NCBI GenBank assembly: GCA_003220495.1
Contig: QHSP01000063.1
Location: 1 to 42,034 of the forward strand
Direction of reading: 5' to 3'
Length of the DNA: 42,034 bases
From: Candidatus Rokuibacteriota bacterium
GTDB taxonomy: Bacteria; Methylomirabilota; Methylomirabilia; Rokubacteriales; CSP1-6
Each line of letters begins with the position of its first letter. The stretch's first letter is position 1. The notes beneath the pieces were generated by a model. It was given only the letters and a program-made list of their open reading frames with translations, was not told the DNA's origin and did not search any database. Positions 39,716-42,034 of the stretch are shown piece after piece. A program made the position numbers and the translations under genes.

Positions 39716-41254
39716 TCACGGCTTCTTCAGCTGGAGGTCTTCGTACGGCGCCGAGTAGGGGTAGCCGGGGATCAAACCGACACCGGCTTGCTCGACGCGC
39801 GCGGAAACTCCCGCCATGGGGCTCAGCTCGTAGATGGGGACGTGCATGACGCGCTCGTGCAAGATTCGCTGGATCTGATGTAGCAACGCTTCACGCTTCG
39901 TTCGATCGATCTCGCGGGCCTGGCGCTGGAACAAGTCCTCCACCTCAGGAAGGACACCGTACGCGAAGATGCCGGTCGTGGTCACGTAAGCCTCGAGTCT
40001 CGTCGCCGCGTTCCCGCCGGAGCCGTTGAGCCCCATCAGAACGCCTTTGAGCCTCTTTTCGCGCCAGGCGGTGAGGAACGCCGCCCGCTCCAGCGTGCGG
40101 ATGCGCGTGCGGATGCCGACGGCCCCGAGATAGCCGGCCAGGGCCTCGCCCATGGCATACAACGGCGGATACGGATAGAACTCTCCGGCGTCGAAGCCGC
40201 CCGGGTAGCCGGCCTCGGCCAGAAGCTGTCTGGCCTTGCCGGGATCGTACGGGGGCGCCTCGAGCGAAAGCGCGAACTCGAAGGATCGAGGAACGATCGA
40301 GCCGGTCAGGCGCGAGGTGCCGAGCGACTCGGCTTGGTTCACGGCCTCGCGATCGAGCGCCAGGCTCGCCGCTTGCCGGACACGCTTGTCGTACCATGGC
40401 GACTTCGGATCCCACTGGTCGGGCAGATCGAGCCAGAAGACGCCGTTGCCGCCTGCTCTCGACACGATCCGCACGTGAGGAGTCCGACGTAGGTCCTGGG
40501 CGACCGGCCCGTTGACCTGGAAGATGACGTCGACGTCGCCTTTCTTGAGCGCGGCGCTGCGCGTCGTGTCGTCGGGCATGACCTTGAACACGAGCCGCTT
40601 GACCTGAGGCTCCTTCCGCCAGTAGCCCTCGAACGCCTCGGCGACCAGCTCCACCCCGGGATTGAACGAGACGAATCGGTACGGGCCGGCGCCGACGGGC
40701 GCCTTCTTGAAGCCATCGTCGCCGACCCGCTCGACGTATTTCCGGGGAACGGTCCATCCCACGCCTGACGCCGTGGTGCCGTAGTACGTCAGGAAATCCG
40801 GCCAGGGGTCCTTGAGGAGGAACCGCACCCGCCCGGGATCCACGACCTGCACCTCCCGGACCTTTGCCTTGAGGAGCTTAGCGCCCGCGCCCCGATAGCG
40901 ATCGAAGGAGAACTTGACGTCCTCGGCGGTCACGGGCTCGCCGTTGTGGAACCTCGCGCCCTTTCTGAGGACGAACTCATAGGTGAGGCCATCCTTCGAG
41001 AGCGCCCACGACTCGGCCAGGCTCGGGGTGTGGAGACCGCCTGGCATCGGCTTCACCAGCGCATCGTGGAGGGCGTAGAGCACCATGAACGGGATGATCG
41101 CGCCTTCGGTCTCCGCCGGGTCGAGCCATCGGGCGGCCAGGGACACGTGCACTCCCCACGTCATGACCCCCTCGGGCGCCGCGTGGAGCGGGCGCGCCGG
41201 GGCGAGGAGGAGACACGCGAGCGCGACGAGCGCGGCCAGGCTACGCGAGGGCAA
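39716..41254 (-). CDS. ABC transporter substrate-binding protein, family 5 (paralogue of 29276-30799)
   Basis: A 512-residue periplasmic binding protein with signal peptide LAALVALACLLLAPARPLHA. Landmarks are GVMTWGVHVSLAARWLDPAE, HTPSLAESWALSKDGLTYEF, ARFHNGEPVTAEDVKFSFD, VGAGPYRFVSFNPGVE and RQLLAEAGYPGGFDAGEF. It closely resembles the binding protein at 29276. The likely start is TTG 41254, since upstream codons in this frame lie inside the broken amidohydrolase and no signal peptide precedes it. It overlaps the amidohydrolase end by 14 bases, so the two were coupled. No permease genes follow. Confidence 0.88.
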   Translation of the reverse strand: MPSRSLAALVALACLLLAPARPLHAAPEGVMTWGVHVSLAARWLDPAETEGAIIPFMVLYALHDALVKPMPGGLHTPSLAESWALSKDGLTYEFVLRKGARFHNGEPVTAEDVKFSFDRYRGAGAKLLKAKVREVQVVDPGRVRFLLKDPWPDFLTYYGTTASGVGWTVPRKYVERVGDDGFKKAPVGAGPYRFVSFNPGVELVAEAFEGYWRKEPQVKRLVFKVMPDDTTRSAALKKGDVDVIFQVNGPVAQDLRRTPHVRIVSRAGGNGVFWLDLPDQWDPKSPWYDKRVRQAASLALDREAVNQAESLGTSRLTGSIVPRSFEFALSLEAPPYDPGKARQLLAEAGYPGGFDAGEFYPYPPLYAMGEALAGYLGAVGIRTRIRTLERAAFLTAWREKRLKGVLMGLNGSGGNAATRLEAYVTTTGIFAYGVLPEVEDLFQRQAREIDRTKREALLHQIQRILHERVMHVPIYELSPMAGVSARVEQAGVGLIPGYPYSAPYEDLQLKKP

Positions 41255-41680
41255 ATCCGTAGAGCCGAGCCGCGGTCTCGCGAACGATCTGCCGCCGCTC
41301 TTTGTCCGGGACCCCTTTGAAGTCACGCTCGACGACCTCGCGCGAACGCGGCCAGGTCGACACCGTGTGGGGATAGTCGGAGGACCACATGATGTTCTCG
41401 ACCCGATGAACTCGCGGCTCGCGACGCCCACCCGATCGTCGATGAAGGTCGCAAAGATCTGGCGCCTGAAATACGCCGGAGAAGATCAGCACTCCCATGC
41501 CCTGGGCGAGATGGGTCGGCGGCACCCCTTCCAGCACCAGGTAGGCACCCGGCTTTTGCCCGGGAGGTCCTCCACCACACGTGGCGCGCGGTCACGGAAC
41601 TGCTTGTCGATGCGCTCGACCCAGAGGTCGCCCGGCTCGTTCACGTGCGAATCGGCGGAAATCAGCCTCGGCTCGGTCAT
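41241..41680 (-). pseudogene. Amidohydrolase, frameshifted and internally deleted
   Basis: From ATG 41680 (after TTGGAGGTG) the protein begins MTEPRLISADSHVNEPGDLW, the start of an amidohydrolase-2 enzyme with its D-x-H metal motif. Near 41550 the frame shifts (the continuation LEGVPPTHLAQGMG is in another frame). A second shift near 41405-41420 separates DDRVGVASREF from ENIMWSSDYPHTVSTWPRS, the C-terminal metal-Asp region. Only about 146 codons remain of the usual 350-400, so roughly 200 residues of the barrel are gone. The 3' end (AARLYGFALA) overlaps the binding-protein start. Two shifts and a deletion make it non-functional. Confidence 0.8.
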
Positions 41681-41787
41681 GATCCACCTCCAAATCAGTG
41701 ACGCGGGAACGGGGGGCTTGAGGGCGGGCACTCACGCGAACGGCCTCCAATCAACCGGGCCTGTTCACCGCCTCGAAAGTGTGGCCG

Positions 41788-41816
41788 AGCTTACCTGCAT
41801 GGTCTGGATCGGTCAA
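41788..41816 (-). promoter_or_regulatory. Candidate promoter for the amidohydrolase remnant and binding protein
   Basis: Minus strand: TTGACC (41816-41811), 17-bp spacer, TAAGCT (41793-41788), about 110 bases before ATG 41680. The hexamers and spacing are identical to those at 1955-1983. The rest of 41681-41879 shows nothing further. Confidence 0.45.
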
Positions 41817-41879
41817 CACTGTGGACGGCGGCGTGCTCTTACACGAGATGCGCGGCTGGAGCGAGAGACTCGATGCCCG

Positions 41880-42034
41880 TCACGCCAGGTGTTCCTTGTA
41901 GCTCACCCAATCGTGGAGTTTGTAGCGGAAGCTCGCCAGATCCGGCGGGACGGCGTTGGCGAGATAGGGCGGGCAGACGCCTCCCTGCGCGCGAAAGACG
42001 CCGAGAATCTCGGGGCCGCTGAGCCGCTTGTCCA
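41880..42034 (-). CDS. C-terminal fragment of an unknown protein (5' end outside window)
   Basis: The minus strand reads 50 residues from the window edge to TGA 41880-41882: DKRLSGPEILGVFRAQGGVC, then PPYLANAVPPDLASFRYKLH and a Trp/Tyr-rich end (DWVSYKEHLA). I do not recognise the family. The open frame and residue composition suggest a real gene end. Confidence 0.4.
   Translation of the reverse strand, partial: DKRLSGPEILGVFRAQGGVCPPYLANAVPPDLASFRYKLHDWVSYKEHLA

Overview
The window is a GC-rich, gene-dense bacterial chromosome segment. The gene set is typical of soil and subsurface heterotrophs with very many ABC-transporter binding proteins: two complete branched-chain-type (Liv) importers, orphan family-5 binding proteins, amidohydrolases, a TauD-type dioxygenase, a dienelactone hydrolase, Rid proteins and a luciferase-like oxidoreductase. 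This gene content and protein style recall Candidatus Rokubacteria/Methylomirabilota; a betaproteobacterium or alphaproteobacterium is not excluded. No rRNA, tRNA, CRISPR or phage genes were seen.

Layout. 1-2000: the 3' end of a family-5 binding protein, then a complete ISNCY-like insertion sequence with doubled terminal repeats. 2.1-6.9 kb: D-2-hydroxyacid dehydrogenase, a decayed sugar-binding-protein remnant, a translationally coupled TauD dioxygenase/dienelactone hydrolase pair, and a large DUF885 zinc-motif protein. 6.8-11.9 kb: an exported amidohydrolase, an acyl-CoA-dehydrogenase-fold protein, a truncated thioredoxin-like gene, and a coupled amidohydrolase/PEP-mutase-fold lyase pair. 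12-13.4 kb: a double-BON periplasmic protein and an unknown protein. 13.4-18 kb: minus-strand operon livG-livF-livH-livM-binding protein. 18.1-21.5 kb: M48 lipoprotein protease, divergent tandem-Rid and Rid genes, and an MFS exporter. 21.8-23.4 kb: a modular secreted FN3/Ig protein. 23.4-28 kb: a second Liv operon (binding protein-livH-livM-livG-livF), with strong hairpins after the binding protein. 28-33 kb: LLM oxidoreductase, family-5 binding protein and two beta-propeller proteins. 33.2-38.8 kb: metallopeptidase pseudogene, a flavin-dependent halogenase-like gene that meets a haloacid-dehalogenase-like gene tail to tail, an MFS transporter flanked by two related copies of a small secreted-protein gene, and an aberrant SDR. 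38.8-42 kb: PAC2-family protein, a second family-5 binding protein preceded by a broken amidohydrolase, and the 3' end of an unknown gene.

How it fits together. Most intact genes fit uptake of organic acids, amino acids or aromatic compounds followed by hydrolysis or oxidation, but no complete named pathway is present. Several sigma70-like promoters (TTGACN, 16-18 bp spacer, -10 box) can be read. At two divergent intergenic regions the two -35 boxes face each other inside a palindrome. At least four genes are visibly decayed (3111-3320, 9242-9616, 33257-33888, 41241-41680), and a duplicated small gene is partly deleted, so the segment looks to be in flux. All assignments come from reading motifs; no database search was done.
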